A stretch of 64,000 nucleotides of DNA from Malikia sp. (GTDB taxonomy: Bacteria > Pseudomonadota > Gammaproteobacteria > Burkholderiales > Burkholderiaceae_C). The stretch is taken from the NCBI RefSeq assembly GCF_028687635.1, contig NZ_JAQTZS010000012.1, positions 1-64,000 on the forward strand, read 5' to 3'. Positions 7,658 to 16,294 of this stretch are shown here, one piece after another. Position 1 is the first letter of the stretch. Each line of letters opens with the position of its first letter. The notes under the pieces were generated by a model. It worked only from the letters and a program-made list of their open reading frames with translations, had not been told where the DNA came from and searched no databases. The position numbers and the translations under genes were made by a program.

Positions 7658-9161
7658 CGTCCGAAGCCCCAGGGGTCTTGCGAGCCCGGCGCGGGCGCGC
7701 GGTCTTGCGCGGCGCCACGGCTTCCCCCACGTCCGGATCTGCTGCAGCCTGCTCCAGGGCCGCAGGCACCTGAATCGCTGCAGAATGGTCTGCTTCCGGC
7801 GCAGCCAGAGCCACCGGTTCAGCCACGGCCTTGGCCGGTTTGGGCGCCGACTTGCGAGCGGTGCGCTTGCGCGGCGCGGCTTTCGGTGCCGGCTCCGCAA
7901 GGGGCTCAGCTTCGGTTGATGCCTCGGTCAGGCCATCGGGAACGGTCGGCTCAAGGGCCTCGACCAGTGACACCGGGGCCGGCACGGAAGCCAGCGCAGG
8001 CACAGCCGGAGCCACCTGGACCGGCCGGCTGAAGTAGCTTGGCCGCTCCAGCTCGAACTCGGTATCGGCGTCAACCCCTTGCGAGCTGGCCTGAGCGACC
8101 GAAGCAGCGGCAGGTTCGGTTTTCCGCTGACCGTCGCGCGCCACAGGCGACAGCGCTTCGGCCGGCACCGGCACGGTCTCAGCCTCGACCGCCAGCGGCG
8201 CCGGCTTGCGCCCTCCCCGCCCGCGCCGGCGCGGCTCGGCGCCTTCACTGGCGCTGGCCGCTTCAGCCCGATCCTCGGCCTGCGGCCCGGAAAAACCGGA
8301 GGCGGATCGCTCGACGGCCGCCTCGATCCGCGCCGGAGCCCCGCTGCTGCGGAACACATAGGCACCCGACTTGTCGTCGCGGCCGAACTCCAGCAAGCCA
8401 CGCGCCTGCGCCTCCTCCAGCAGATTGCCGAAGGTCTTGAAGCCGTAGTAGCTTTCGCTGAAGTCAGGCTTGCGGCGCTTGATCGCTTCCTTCAGCACCG
8501 AGGCCCAGATCTTGCCGCTGTCGCCACGCTCGGACACCAGCGCATCGAAGGTCTCGACCGCGATCTCGATCGCCTGGCTGCGGCGCTTGTCCAGCGTTTC
8601 CTTGCGCTGGCGCTCCTCCTCGGGCGAGCGGCGCGGCGCGGCGGGCGCGTCCGCCGGCTGGCGCCTGGCCAGCGCGCGCTGGCTCTCGCGCACCAGATCG
8701 TCGTAGAAGATGAACTCGTCGCAGTTGGCGATCAGGAGGTCCGAGGTCGACTGCTTGACGCCGACGCCGATCACCTTCTTGGCATTCTCGCGCAGCTTGG
8801 AGACCAGCGGCGAGAAGTCCGAGTCGCCGCTGATGATGACGAAGGTGTTGACATGCGACTTGGTGTAGCAGAGGTCGAGCGCGTCGACCACCAGCCGGAT
8901 ATCGGCCGAATTCTTGCCCGACTGGCGCACATGCGGGATCTCGATCAGCTCGAAATTGGCCTCGTGCATGGTGGCCTTGAAGCCCTTGTAACGATCCCAG
9001 TCGCAGTAGGCCTTCTTGACCACGATGCTACCCTTGAGCAGCAGGCGTTCGAGAATGCGCTTGATGTCGAACTTCTCGTAGTTGGCGTCGCGCACGCCGA
9101 GCGCGACGTTCTCGAAGTCGCAGAACAGCGCCATGCTGACGTGGTCGGGGGATGAGGCCAT
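7650..9161 (-). CDS. NYN-domain RNase-like protein with OST-HTH/LOTUS domain
   Basis: A 503-residue cytoplasmic protein. Residues 1-165 form a NYN (PIN-like) domain. It opens MALFCDFENVALGVRD with the first acidic site, continues through KNSADIRLVVDALDLCY, and ends with ISGDSDFSPLVSKLRENAK, the Asp-rich metal site of this nuclease fold. A LOTUS-type winged helix follows (about 195-280, SGKIWASVLKEAIKRRKPDF... YGFKTFGNLLEEA). The C-terminal 220 residues are low-complexity Ala/Pro/Glu, ending in basic patches such as RKRTARKSAPKPAKA. An RNA-binding and possibly RNA-cleaving role is inferred; no substrate is known. The start at 9161 begins the conserved domain; the frame is open upstream to 9563 but that part overlaps the neighbouring gene. 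Confidence 0.85.
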   Translation of the reverse strand: MASSPDHVSMALFCDFENVALGVRDANYEKFDIKRILERLLLKGSIVVKKAYCDWDRYKGFKATMHEANFELIEIPHVRQSGKNSADIRLVVDALDLCYTKSHVNTFVIISGDSDFSPLVSKLRENAKKVIGVGVKQSTSDLLIANCDEFIFYDDLVRESQRALARRQPADAPAAPRRSPEEERQRKETLDKRRSQAIEIAVETFDALVSERGDSGKIWASVLKEAIKRRKPDFSESYYGFKTFGNLLEEAQARGLLEFGRDDKSGAYVFRSSGAPARIEAAVERSASGFSGPQAEDRAEAASASEGAEPRRRGRGGRKPAPLAVEAETVPVPAEALSPVARDGQRKTEPAAASVAQASSQGVDADTEFELERPSYFSRPVQVAPAVPALASVPAPVSLVEALEPTVPDGLTEASTEAEPLAEPAPKAAPRKRTARKSAPKPAKAVAEPVALAAPEADHSAAIQVPAALEQAAADPDVGEAVAPRKTARPRRARKTPGASDAS

Positions 9162-9238
9162 GAATGCTCCGCAGGAATGTGATGACGAATCATCACACGG
9201 AACACGGAGTTTTCCGAAGCGATCAGCGCTGGCGCCGC

Positions 9239-10102
9239 TCACACAGCGGTCGAAATCGCCAGCGGCTGATGCCGCGGCAGCTCGAAACCGGACGCCGGAC
9301 CGGGCTCGGCGCTGATCTCGATCAAGGGCGGCATGGACTGGAAGCCACCAAAAATGGTGGCGAACGACACGTCGGCCGCATCGCGCCCGGTGCCGATGCG
9401 GATGAAGCCCATCGGAATCGCCGTGCCCGAGGGGTCGAAGATGTACCAGCGGTGGCCCAGATAGACCTCGACATAGGCGTGGAAGTCCTGTGGCCCCAGC
9501 GCCGGATCGGCACCGTAGTCGATGCCGGTGGCAAAGCGGGCCGGAATGTTGAGCGCGCGGCACAGCGCGATGAACAGATGAGCGAAATCACGGCAGACGC
9601 CGACCCGGTCGCGCAGCGTGTCGAGCGCCGAGGTCGCGGAGTTGCTGCTGTTGGACTGGAAGCGGACCTGCTGGCCGACCCAGTCGACCACCGCCTGCAC
9701 CCGGCTGTAGCCACGCGGCAGGTGGCCGAACAGCCCCATCACCAGCGACCCGAGGCAGTCCGACTGGCAGTAGCGGCTGGGGTAGAGATAAGGCAGGACG
9801 GCGGGCGGCAGCTGCGCGATCGGGACCTCGTCGATCTCATGCGGCGGCTGGATATGGTGGCGCAGGTCGACCGTGCAGCGATAGTCGAGCTCCAGCCGAC
9901 CGGAAGGTGCCGTCAGGCGCAGCGTCCGATTGCTGGTGGCCGGATCGAAACTCTCCACGCTGAAGACGAAGGGCCGGATATCGAGCTGCTCCCAGACCAC
10001 GCTCTGCTGCGCGGTACGGGCTGCTTGCAGGTTGAAGATGAAGTCGGCGCCCTGCGGGCCGACGTCGTAGCAAAGACCAATACGGGCATGTATGCGAACC
10101 AT
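9239..10102 (-). CDS. Transglutaminase-like cysteine peptidase family protein
   Basis: A 287-residue protein with a beta-rich N-terminal domain typical of bacterial transglutaminase-like proteins (MVRIHARIGLCYDV) and a papain-like core. The catalytic triad is visible as Cys in GVCRDFAHL, His in DFHAYVEVYL and Asp in IFDPSG. Proteins of this family may act as proteases or crosslinking enzymes; the substrate is unknown. The start at ATG 10102 matches the family N-terminus. A GTG at 10234 in the same frame would add 44 residues not typical of the family, and neither start has a strong Shine-Dalgarno sequence. It is downstream of, and on the same strand as, nothing obvious; the next gene on this strand (NYN/LOTUS) starts 77 bp away. 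Confidence 0.8.
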   Translation of the reverse strand: MVRIHARIGLCYDVGPQGADFIFNLQAARTAQQSVVWEQLDIRPFVFSVESFDPATSNRTLRLTAPSGRLELDYRCTVDLRHHIQPPHEIDEVPIAQLPPAVLPYLYPSRYCQSDCLGSLVMGLFGHLPRGYSRVQAVVDWVGQQVRFQSNSSNSATSALDTLRDRVGVCRDFAHLFIALCRALNIPARFATGIDYGADPALGPQDFHAYVEVYLGHRWYIFDPSGTAIPMGFIRIGTGRDAADVSFATIFGGFQSMPPLIEISAEPGPASGFELPRHQPLAISTAV

Positions 10103-10484
10103 GTCGCCATTAGAGCTCACGAAATCCAGGCCGATCAGAAAATCGCGCGAAAATTCTCTACCCACAAAGGCGATATCGGCGAGCAGAGATTGCAGATCGG
10201 TAGTAGAATATTGGTATCGCTGTGACTTGCTCACCTTTGCAGCGAATGTTGTCTGACATGGTCCGCGGTTTATAACTAAACACCGCCACCTCAGCTCCCA
10301 AGTCGACGTTCTCGGTCTCCTGGGTTGTCACACTCCCCCCTTGCGGCGAGCCTAACTGCTGGTCTGTCCCTTATTCAGGACCAGCCACCCACCCATGACC
10401 TTGGTCGCTGAGAGTTGCGCCGATTTACCGGCACATGTCTCGACTACCGCTTAGCGCTGCCAGCCATAGAGCCGGCCTTGATTG
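10103..10484. other. Intergenic stretch between divergent genes
   Basis: About 380 bp without a convincing gene, between the minus-strand transglutaminase gene and the plus-strand small gene at 10485. If the GTG start at 10234 is real, the first 130 bp are coding. A weak hairpin (CTGGTC ... GGACCAG, about 10350-10386) is visible. I see no clear promoter consensus, but promoters for both neighbours must lie here. Confidence 0.4.
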
Positions 10485-10721
10485 ATGACCACCACACTAG
10501 AAAAAACATTTTCGGTGGGCAAGTTCCTTGTCTCCCCCTTTATCCATTTCACCGAGTCCGGCGATTTCGCCGCCTCGCTGTCGATTCGCAGCGGCCGCGG
10601 TAGCGGTACGCTGGACCGCGTGTTCCGCTTCGTGCCCCGGTTCAACAACCGCGACGACGCGCTGCAATACGCCCTGAACCAGTGCCCGACCCTGCTGCCC
10701 GCGCAGCACGCGGCGGCCTGA
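10485..10721 (+). CDS. Small conserved-looking hypothetical protein
   Basis: A 78-residue soluble protein of unknown function, MTTTLEKTFSVGKFLVSP at the start and a compact mixed composition with FVPRFNNRDDALQYAL near the end. An in-frame TTG lies one codon upstream (10482); ATG 10485 is preferred. No good ribosome binding site is seen. It is transcribed in the same direction as infA 46 bp downstream and the RRM gene, which suggests a role in the same cold-shock or translation context, but that is only inference from position. Confidence 0.6.
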   Translation: MTTTLEKTFSVGKFLVSPFIHFTESGDFAASLSIRSGRGSGTLDRVFRFVPRFNNRDDALQYALNQCPTLLPAQHAAA

Positions 10722-10766
10722 AGCCAACCGAACCTCTCAATCCATACCGCTACAAGGAGCCACCTC

Positions 10767-11033
10767 ATGTCGAAGGAAGACCTGATCGAAATGCAAGGCA
10801 AGGTAGACGAAGTGCTGCCCGATTCCCGATTCCGCGTGACCCTGGACAACGGTCATACCCTGATCGCCTACTCGGGCGGCAAGATGCGCAAGAACCACAT
10901 CCGCATCCTGGCTGGTGACAAGGTCACGCTCGAACTCTCACCCTACGACCTCAACAAGGGCCGTATCACCTTCCGCCATCTGGAGCCTCGCTCCGGTGGC
11001 GGAGCGGCCCCGGCGCGACGCAAGTTCCGCTGA
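10767..11033 (+). CDS. infA: Translation initiation factor IF-1 (extended form)
   Basis: An 88-residue S1-like OB-fold protein that binds the 30S A site during initiation. It opens [19 protein letters not shown] and contains the conserved [26 protein letters not shown] and [17 protein letters not shown]-1 is usually 72 residues; the C-terminal extension [16 protein letters not shown] is typical of the second infA copy found away from the ribosomal operons in betaproteobacteria. A good Shine-Dalgarno (AAGGAG, 10755-10760) precedes the ATG. The next gene encodes an RNA-binding RRM protein, so the pair may serve RNA metabolism under cold or stress. Confidence 0.93.
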   Translation: MSKEDLIEMQGKVDEVLPDSRFRVTLDNGHTLIAYSGGKMRKNHIRILAGDKVTLELSPYDLNKGRITFRHLEPRSGGGAAPARRKFR

Positions 11034-11105
11034 ACCAGGCCAAACACCAGCAGCCCTGCACGAAGTCCGGCAGGTCTGCCTCTCCCCTACTTTCAAGGAA
11101 TACCC

Positions 11106-11471
11106 ATGAACAACAAACTCTTCGTCGGCAACCTGCCTTACTCGGTCAACGACGGCAGCCTGCAGCAAAACTTCTCCGAGTACGGCACCGTCGTCTCGGC
11201 CAAGGTCATGACCGACCGCGAAACCGGCCGCTCCAAGGGCTTCGGCTTCGTCGAAATGGGCACCGATGAGGAAGCGCAAGCTGCCATCGAAGCCCTGAAC
11301 GGCATGTCGGTTGATGGCCGTGCCATCACCGTCAACGTCGCACGTCCGAAGGAAGACCGTCCGGGCGGCTTCGGTGGCGGCGCTCGTCGCAGCGGCGGTG
11401 GCTTCGGTGGCGGCAATGGCGGCGGCTACGGCGGTGGCAACGGTGGCGGCTACGGCGGTGGCCGTTACTGA
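11106..11471 (+). CDS. RRM RNA-binding protein with glycine-rich tail
   Basis: A 121-residue protein with one RNA recognition motif in residues 1-80. RNP2 reads KLFVGNL (residues 4-10) and RNP1 reads KGFGFVEM (about 43-50), both with the aromatic residues that stack on RNA bases. The C-terminal 35 residues are a repetitive Gly/Tyr tail (GGGYGGGN repeats), as in cyanobacterial and proteobacterial cold-induced Rbp proteins. Binding single-stranded RNA as a chaperone is the expected role. It lies 72 bp after infA, and a strong terminator follows at 11552-11580, so the two may be co-transcribed. Confidence 0.92.
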   Translation: MNNKLFVGNLPYSVNDGSLQQNFSEYGTVVSAKVMTDRETGRSKGFGFVEMGTDEEAQAAIEALNGMSVDGRAITVNVARPKEDRPGGFGGGARRSGGGFGGGNGGGYGGGNGGGYGGGRY

Positions 11472-11551
11472 TCAACCGATCAGCGCACAGCCGGTCCTCT
11501 GACCACGGCTGTGCCGCCCAGCGGCTCGCCCCTCAGGCGAGTCCGACAAGA

Positions 11552-11580
11552 AAGGACCCTGGACCACCAAGGTCCTTTTT
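11552..11580 (+). terminator. Rho-independent terminator after the RRM gene
   Basis: AAGGACC (11552-11558) pairs with GGTCCTT (11571-11577), followed by a run of T to 11581. It sits about 80 bp after the RRM stop and directly beside the convergent mgtA stop codon at 11581. Confidence 0.8.
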
Positions 11581-14172
11581 TCATGGGCGGCCCTTGACCA
11601 CGCGGGCATAGAAAGACTTCTTGGCCAGCTCGACGGCCAGCACATAGGCCAAGGTCAGGCCGATCATGCCCAGCAGCAAGGGGGCTGGCAGGGGCACGAA
11701 GCCGAAGATCGAACTCCAGGGCAGATAGGGCAACACCAGCGCCACGGCGACCACCAGCAGGGTGCTGATCAGCAGCCAGTTGCCCGGCCGGCTGCGGTAG
11801 AACGGGCGCCGGGTACGCACCACCAGCGCGATCACCAGCTCGGTCAGCAAGGATTCAAGGAACCAGCCGGTCCTGAACTCCTCTGGCGTGGACCGGAACA
11901 GCCACAGCAGCGCGCCGAAGGTCAGGAAGTCGAACAGTGAACTCAGCAGGCCGAACAGCACCATGTAGTCGCGGATGAAGACCGTGTCCCAGCGGCGCGG
12001 CTGGGCCACCCATTCCTCGTCCACCCGATCGCTGGCAATGGCCGTCGCCGGAATGTCGGACAGGAAGTTGTTGAGCAGGATCTGCGACGCCAGCAGCGGC
12101 AGGAAGGGCAGGAAGATCGAGGCGGTCGCCATGCTGAACATGTTGCCGAAGTTGGCGCTGATCGTGGTCAGCACATACTTGAGCGTGTTGGCGAAGGTCA
12201 TGCGGCCTTCGTCGATGCCTTGGCGCAGGATGGCCAGATCCTTGCGCGACAGCACGAAATCCGCCGCGTCCTTGGCGACATCCACCGCCGTGTCGACCGA
12301 AATGCCTACATCGGCCCGGTGCAGCGCCAGCGCATCGTTGATGCCGTCACCCATATAGCCCACCACATGGCCGGTCTTCTGCAGCGCCAGGATGATGCGC
12401 TCCTTCTGGTTCGGATCGACCTCGGCAAATAGCGTGCAAAGGCCTGCCGCATGCAGCAGCGCCTCGTCGCCCATCTCGCCGAGCTCGCCCCCGGTCAGCA
12501 CATGCTCGACCGGCAAGCCGACCGCTTCGGCGACATGACGGGCCACCTTGCGGTTGTCGCCGGTGATGATCTTGAGCGCCACGCCGCGTCGCGCCAGGTC
12601 GACCAGGGTCTGGCGCACATCGGCCTTGGGCGGGTCCAGGAACAGCAGAAAGCCGGCAAAGCACAGCCCGCACTCGTCGGCGCGGGTATAGCGGGTCTGG
12701 CGCAGCTCCACCGGGCGCGTCGCCACGCCCAGCACCCGATAGCCCTGGGCGCTCCATTCGTCATAACGCGCCTCGATCTGCCCGCGCCAGCTGGCATCGA
12801 GCACGACCGACTGCTCACCGACGCTCACGCAGCGGTCCAGCACCTTGTCGAGCGCACCCTTGGTGATCAGCTGGCGCGCGCCGCTGGCATCGGCCACGAC
12901 CACCGACAGGCACTTGCGCACGAAATCATAGGGAATCTCGTCGATCTTGCTCCAGGCAGCACCCTCCACGCCAGCCTGGTGGCTGGCAGCCAGCACGGCC
13001 TCGTCCAGCGGGTTGACCAGCCCGGTCTGGAACTGCGCGTTAAGGGCAGCGAGTTGCAACACCGCCGGACTGGCCTGCCCCGCGGCATCGAGCGCCGCGT
13101 CGAGTTCGACCACGCCCGCCGTCAGGGTGCCGGTCTTGTCGGTGCACAGCACGTCCATGCTGCCGAGGTTCTCGATCGAGTTGAGCCGGCGCACGATCAC
13201 ACCCTTGCGCGCCATCCGCTTGGCGCCATGCGACAGCGTGATGCTGACGATGGCCGGCAACAGCTCCGGCGTCAGGCCGACCGCCAGCGCCAGCGCAAAC
13301 AACAGCGAGTCGATGGCCGGCTTGGCCAGCAGGATGTTGATGGCCAGCACGACCACCACCATCACCAGCATGATGCGCGTGAGCAGGTTGCCAAAGCGCT
13401 GAAGACCGCGTTCAAACTCGGTCAGCGGCGGGCGCAAGGCGAGCTTGCCGGCGATCTGCCCGAACACGCTGGCCTGACCCGTCCGCACGATCAAGACCTG
13501 GGCCGAGCCGCTGCTGACACTGGTGCCCATGAACACGCAGTTGCTGCGCTCGGCCAAGCCAGCGGTGGCCGCCACCACGCCGGATGTCTTTTCGGCCGGG
13601 AAGGTTTCGCCGGTCAGCACGGCTTGGTTGACAAAGCAATCATTGGCCACCAGCACCAGCCCGTCGGCCGGGATCAGGCTGCCGGCCGAAAGCTGCACCA
13701 CATCGCCCGGCACCAGGCGATCGGCAGGCAGCTCCCGGGTCTGCCCATCGCGCCAGGCAAGCGTGTGGACCACCACTTTCGAGCGCAGCTTCTCGATCGC
13801 GTGACTGGCGACATACTCCTGGGTGAAACCCAGCAAGGTACTACCCAGCACGATGGCCAGCACCACGGCGGCATCGACCCACTCCGCCGCCAGCAGCGAG
13901 ATCAGCGAGGCCGCCATCAGGATCAGCACCAGCGGACTCCTGAACTGGTTGACGAACAGGCCCAGCGCCGTGGCATGCTTGACGGCCTTGAGCGAATTGG
14001 GGCCGTATTGCTTCAGGCGCGCCGCGGCTTCGTGTTGTGAAAGTCCATGCGGGTCGCCAGCCAACTCCTTGAGCAAGGCCTCGGCTGGCCGGCTCCAGTA
14101 AGCGTCGGACACCACCGGCGCTACGGGCAAGACCGCCGCCCGACGCCTTGACCACCAGGTAAACAAGGACAT
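11581..14172 (-). CDS. mgtA: Magnesium-transporting P-type ATPase, MgtA/MgtB type
   Basis: An 863-residue P3-type cation ATPase of the inner membrane, importing Mg2+ at the cost of ATP. It has an N-terminal cation-ATPase segment (GLSQHEAAARLKQYGPNSL) and the actuator domain with LTGET (about 187-191). The phosphorylation site is DKTGTLT with Asp345, and the hinge motifs are TGDN and GDGINDALAL. Membrane helices flank these and a C-terminal bundle completes the usual length. A good Shine-Dalgarno (GGGAGG) precedes the ATG. The gene begins 24 bp after a Crp/Fnr-type regulator on the same strand, so that regulator and the pump probably form an operon. No Mg2+ leader RNA is evident in the short gap. 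Confidence 0.9.
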   Translation of the reverse strand: MSLFTWWSRRRAAVLPVAPVVSDAYWSRPAEALLKELAGDPHGLSQHEAAARLKQYGPNSLKAVKHATALGLFVNQFRSPLVLILMAASLISLLAAEWVDAAVVLAIVLGSTLLGFTQEYVASHAIEKLRSKVVVHTLAWRDGQTRELPADRLVPGDVVQLSAGSLIPADGLVLVANDCFVNQAVLTGETFPAEKTSGVVAATAGLAERSNCVFMGTSVSSGSAQVLIVRTGQASVFGQIAGKLALRPPLTEFERGLQRFGNLLTRIMLVMVVVVLAINILLAKPAIDSLLFALALAVGLTPELLPAIVSITLSHGAKRMARKGVIVRRLNSIENLGSMDVLCTDKTGTLTAGVVELDAALDAAGQASPAVLQLAALNAQFQTGLVNPLDEAVLAASHQAGVEGAAWSKIDEIPYDFVRKCLSVVVADASGARQLITKGALDKVLDRCVSVGEQSVVLDASWRGQIEARYDEWSAQGYRVLGVATRPVELRQTRYTRADECGLCFAGFLLFLDPPKADVRQTLVDLARRGVALKIITGDNRKVARHVAEAVGLPVEHVLTGGELGEMGDEALLHAAGLCTLFAEVDPNQKERIILALQKTGHVVGYMGDGINDALALHRADVGISVDTAVDVAKDAADFVLSRKDLAILRQGIDEGRMTFANTLKYVLTTISANFGNMFSMATASIFLPFLPLLASQILLNNFLSDIPATAIASDRVDEEWVAQPRRWDTVFIRDYMVLFGLLSSLFDFLTFGALLWLFRSTPEEFRTGWFLESLLTELVIALVVRTRRPFYRSRPGNWLLISTLLVVAVALVLPYLPWSSIFGFVPLPAPLLLGMIGLTLAYVLAVELAKKSFYARVVKGRP

Positions 14173-14196
14173 GGATGGCCTCCCAACCGGACAGGC

Positions 14197-14985
14197 TCAG
14201 CCTGGCGCGTTTTCCGAAAGCCTGCCCGCCACCGGCTGAAAGCGCGGTATTCCTGCAGGAGCCGATTGGGCCACCGCTCTGGCGGGCAGCAGCCGCTCGT
14301 ATTCCGACTTGATGGCACGGTAGCATTCACAGGATCCGTCTTCCAGGCCCTGCTGATCGAGCACGGTGATGCGGCCGCGGGAATAGCGGATCAAACCGGC
14401 GCGCTGCAGCTTGAGCGCCGCCTCCGTCACTCCCTCGCGGCGAACGCCAAGCATATTGGCAATTATCTCCTGAGTCATCAGCAGTTCATGTCCCTCGACA
14501 CGATCCAGGCTCAACAGCAGCCAGCGACTCAAGGCCTGCTCCACCGAATGATGGCGGTTGCAGACGGCGGTATGCGCCATCTGGGTCAGGAGCGCCTGGG
14601 TGTAGCGCAGCATCAGGTTCTGCACCTGGCTGGACTGCTCGAACTGGTGCCTGATGGCCGCAGACGGCATCCGCAAAGCCTGACCTGCGCAAAGCACCAC
14701 GGCATGGCTGGTCGAGCCGCCTCCTCCCATGAAGCTGGAGACCCCCACCACACCCTCCTGGCCCACCAAAGCCACTTCGGCGGTGGCACCGCTCTCGGTC
14801 ACATGGTAGAGCGAGACCAAGGCTGTCAATGGAAAAAAGACGTGACTCATGCACTTGCCCGACTCGTACAGCAGCTTGCCGGCGGGCAAGTCGACGGCTT
14901 CGAGCAAGGGATGCCAGTACGGCCACTCGGTATCGGGCAATGCGGCCAGCAACTGGTTTTTCGACCACGGCGTGGACAAGATCAT
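14197..14985 (-). CDS. Crp/Fnr-family transcriptional regulator
   Basis: A 262-residue cytoplasmic regulator. Residues about 25-145 form a cyclic-nucleotide-type effector domain (FFPLTALVSLYHVTESGATAEVALVGQEGVVGVSSF), and a Crp-type winged helix follows (ELLMTQEIIANMLGVRREGVTEAALKLQRAGLIRYSRGRITV, about 165-215). There is no N-terminal Cys cluster like that of Fnr, so an iron-sulphur oxygen sensor is unlikely, and the ligand is unknown. The start has a GGGAG Shine-Dalgarno. It is followed 24 bp later by mgtA, suggesting it regulates its own operon. Confidence 0.87.
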   Translation of the reverse strand: MILSTPWSKNQLLAALPDTEWPYWHPLLEAVDLPAGKLLYESGKCMSHVFFPLTALVSLYHVTESGATAEVALVGQEGVVGVSSFMGGGGSTSHAVVLCAGQALRMPSAAIRHQFEQSSQVQNLMLRYTQALLTQMAHTAVCNRHHSVEQALSRWLLLSLDRVEGHELLMTQEIIANMLGVRREGVTEAALKLQRAGLIRYSRGRITVLDQQGLEDGSCECYRAIKSEYERLLPARAVAQSAPAGIPRFQPVAGRLSENAPG

Positions 14986-15176
14986 GAATCTACTCCCTGA
15001 ATCGGCCTCGTGACCGAGTTCTTATTTTTTTCATATTTATGCAGGATGCATGATAGCCAGTTGGCCGCGATCAGGGAAGCCGCAGGCCAGTGACGCAAGG
15101 TGTCAGCGAGCAGGCTTACACGGCACTGCCCAGGCTAAGCCGCAGCACTGGACTACTCGACAGACCCGCGCCCTGC

Positions 15177-15320
15177 CTAGCGCCGTCCCTGAATGACGCG
15201 CAGTAATACCACCACGATCGCCACCACCAGCAGGACATGAATCAATCCTCCCATGGTGTAGGCAGTGACCAGACCCAGCAGCCAGAGAATGACCAGGATG
15301 ATGACCAGAGTTTCAAGCAT
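15177..15320 (-). CDS. Small lmo0937-type membrane protein
   Basis: A 47-residue protein made almost wholly of two hydrophobic segments: LETLVIILVILWLLGLVTAYTMG and LIHVLLVVAIVVVLLRVIQGRR. This pattern matches the small lmo0937/DUF5670-type membrane proteins that are often stress-induced. The start at 15320 is preferred because a strong Shine-Dalgarno (GGGGGA) lies just upstream; a longer frame to 15467 would add an unlikely N-terminus. The divergent neighbours encode BON-domain and CsbD-like stress proteins, which supports an envelope-stress role. Confidence 0.75.
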   Translation of the reverse strand: MLETLVIILVILWLLGLVTAYTMGGLIHVLLVVAIVVVLLRVIQGRR

Positions 15321-15551
15321 AAAATTCCCCCACTGAAAGGACCAAATGAAATGGCCAAAATGTTTATTTATAATATTTCCATGCTGCTTGGAAGGGGGGA
15401 TCAAGTCTGTTCGTTCACGTACAGACCGATGCAGGCATCGGCGTAGCATCGCCTTACTTTCTGCCATCTTCAGTCATGACATGCGCAGAAAGTCGGCGAC
15501 TGGAACCTGCTGGCTCGCCTGCACATCACTCATTCTTACTGGAGGTTTTCC
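15321..15551. promoter_or_regulatory. AT-rich divergent promoter region
   Basis: The spacer between the divergent small membrane protein and the BON-domain gene is unusually AT-rich at 15350-15385 (for example TTTATTTATAATATTTCC), in contrast to the GC-rich surroundings. TATAAT-like hexamers occur there. Promoters for both genes probably lie here, but no start site can be fixed from sequence. Confidence 0.5.
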
Positions 15552-15866
15552 ATGATCCTGCGCAATACCCTTGCCACGGCCGTTGCAGCCGCAGCCTTGC
15601 TCTCCGCGACCGGCTGTGCCGTGAGCCGCGGCCAGGAAACCGTCGGCGCTTACATCGACGACGCCGGGATCACCACCCTGGTGAAGTCGCGTCTGTTCGA
15701 AGACAAGACCGTGGCCGGCTCATCGATCAGCGTCGAGACCCTGAACGGGACCGTGATGCTGTCGGGCTTTGCCAAGAGCGCACAGGAGCGCAACACAGCC
15801 GAGAGCATCGCCCGGGGCGTCAAGGGCGTGAGGTCGGTCAAGAACGAAATCGCCATTCGGCCTTGA
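15552..15866 (+). CDS. BON-domain periplasmic protein, probably a lipoprotein
   Basis: A 104-residue protein with an export signal (LATAVAAAALLSATGC) whose cysteine at residue 22 could be lipidated, though the residue at -3 is not ideal. The rest is one BON domain: a DDAGITTLVKSRLF start, a beta strand SSISVETLNGTVMLSGFAKS, and a C-terminal VKGVRSVKNEIAIRP. BON domains bind lipids or envelope components, as in OsmY and DolP. A GGAGG Shine-Dalgarno precedes the ATG. It is followed 65 bp later by a CsbD-like gene, a pairing typical of osmotic or general stress loci. Confidence 0.85.
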   Translation: MILRNTLATAVAAAALLSATGCAVSRGQETVGAYIDDAGITTLVKSRLFEDKTVAGSSISVETLNGTVMLSGFAKSAQERNTAESIARGVKGVRSVKNEIAIRP

Positions 15867-15931
15867 GAATTTTCGTGCGGGCGCAGGGGCATCGGCCCCT
15901 CGCTCAGATCGCATCACACAAGGGAGCAAAC

Positions 15932-16147
15932 ATGAACTGGGACAAGATTGAAGGCAACTGGAAGCAAGTGACGGGCAAGGCCAAGGAACAATGGGGCAAG
16001 CTGACCGACGATGACCTTGATGTCGTGGCAGGTCGGCGCGACCAGCTCGCAGGCAAGATCCAGGAACGCTACGGGGTGGCCAAGGACGAGGCCGAAAAGC
16101 AGCTGGCCGATTGGGAACGCAAGGCCAGCGACTCCTGGTTCAAGTAA
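15932..16147 (+). CDS. CsbD-family stress protein
   Basis: A 71-residue hydrophilic protein opening MNWDKIEGNWKQVTGKAKEQ, the signature of the CsbD family (general stress proteins such as E. coli YjbJ). The remainder (WGKLTDDDLDVVAGRRDQL and an amphipathic C-terminal helix) fits the family in length and composition. Function is unknown beyond stress induction. A Shine-Dalgarno AGGGAG lies 7 bp upstream of the ATG. It follows the BON-domain gene on the same strand. Confidence 0.9.
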   Translation: MNWDKIEGNWKQVTGKAKEQWGKLTDDDLDVVAGRRDQLAGKIQERYGVAKDEAEKQLADWERKASDSWFK

Positions 16148-16294
16148 GGCCGGACGGGGCGGCGGAGTGGATCACGCCCCTTTTGAAGGGCATCGAAGTC
16201 CAGCACGGCCAGGCTGGCGGCAATCAGGGTGGCAGGCACGGTCTTTGCCACGCTGGATCTGGTCACCGTGGAGAATGAGCAGAATTCCGGTAGG

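Noticed and set aside
9162-9563. N-terminal extension of the NYN/LOTUS gene
   Set aside because: The frame is open to 9563, but that part overlaps the transglutaminase gene and lacks a conserved character; the domain begins at the ATG at 9161.
12451-14040. 529-residue plus-strand frame opposite mgtA
   Set aside because: Antisense to a full P-type ATPase with intact DKTGTLT; His/Gln/Arg-rich shadow.
15321-15467. N-terminal extension of the small lmo0937-type protein
   Set aside because: The extra 49 residues are basic and unlike the family; the ATG at 15320 has a strong Shine-Dalgarno sequence.
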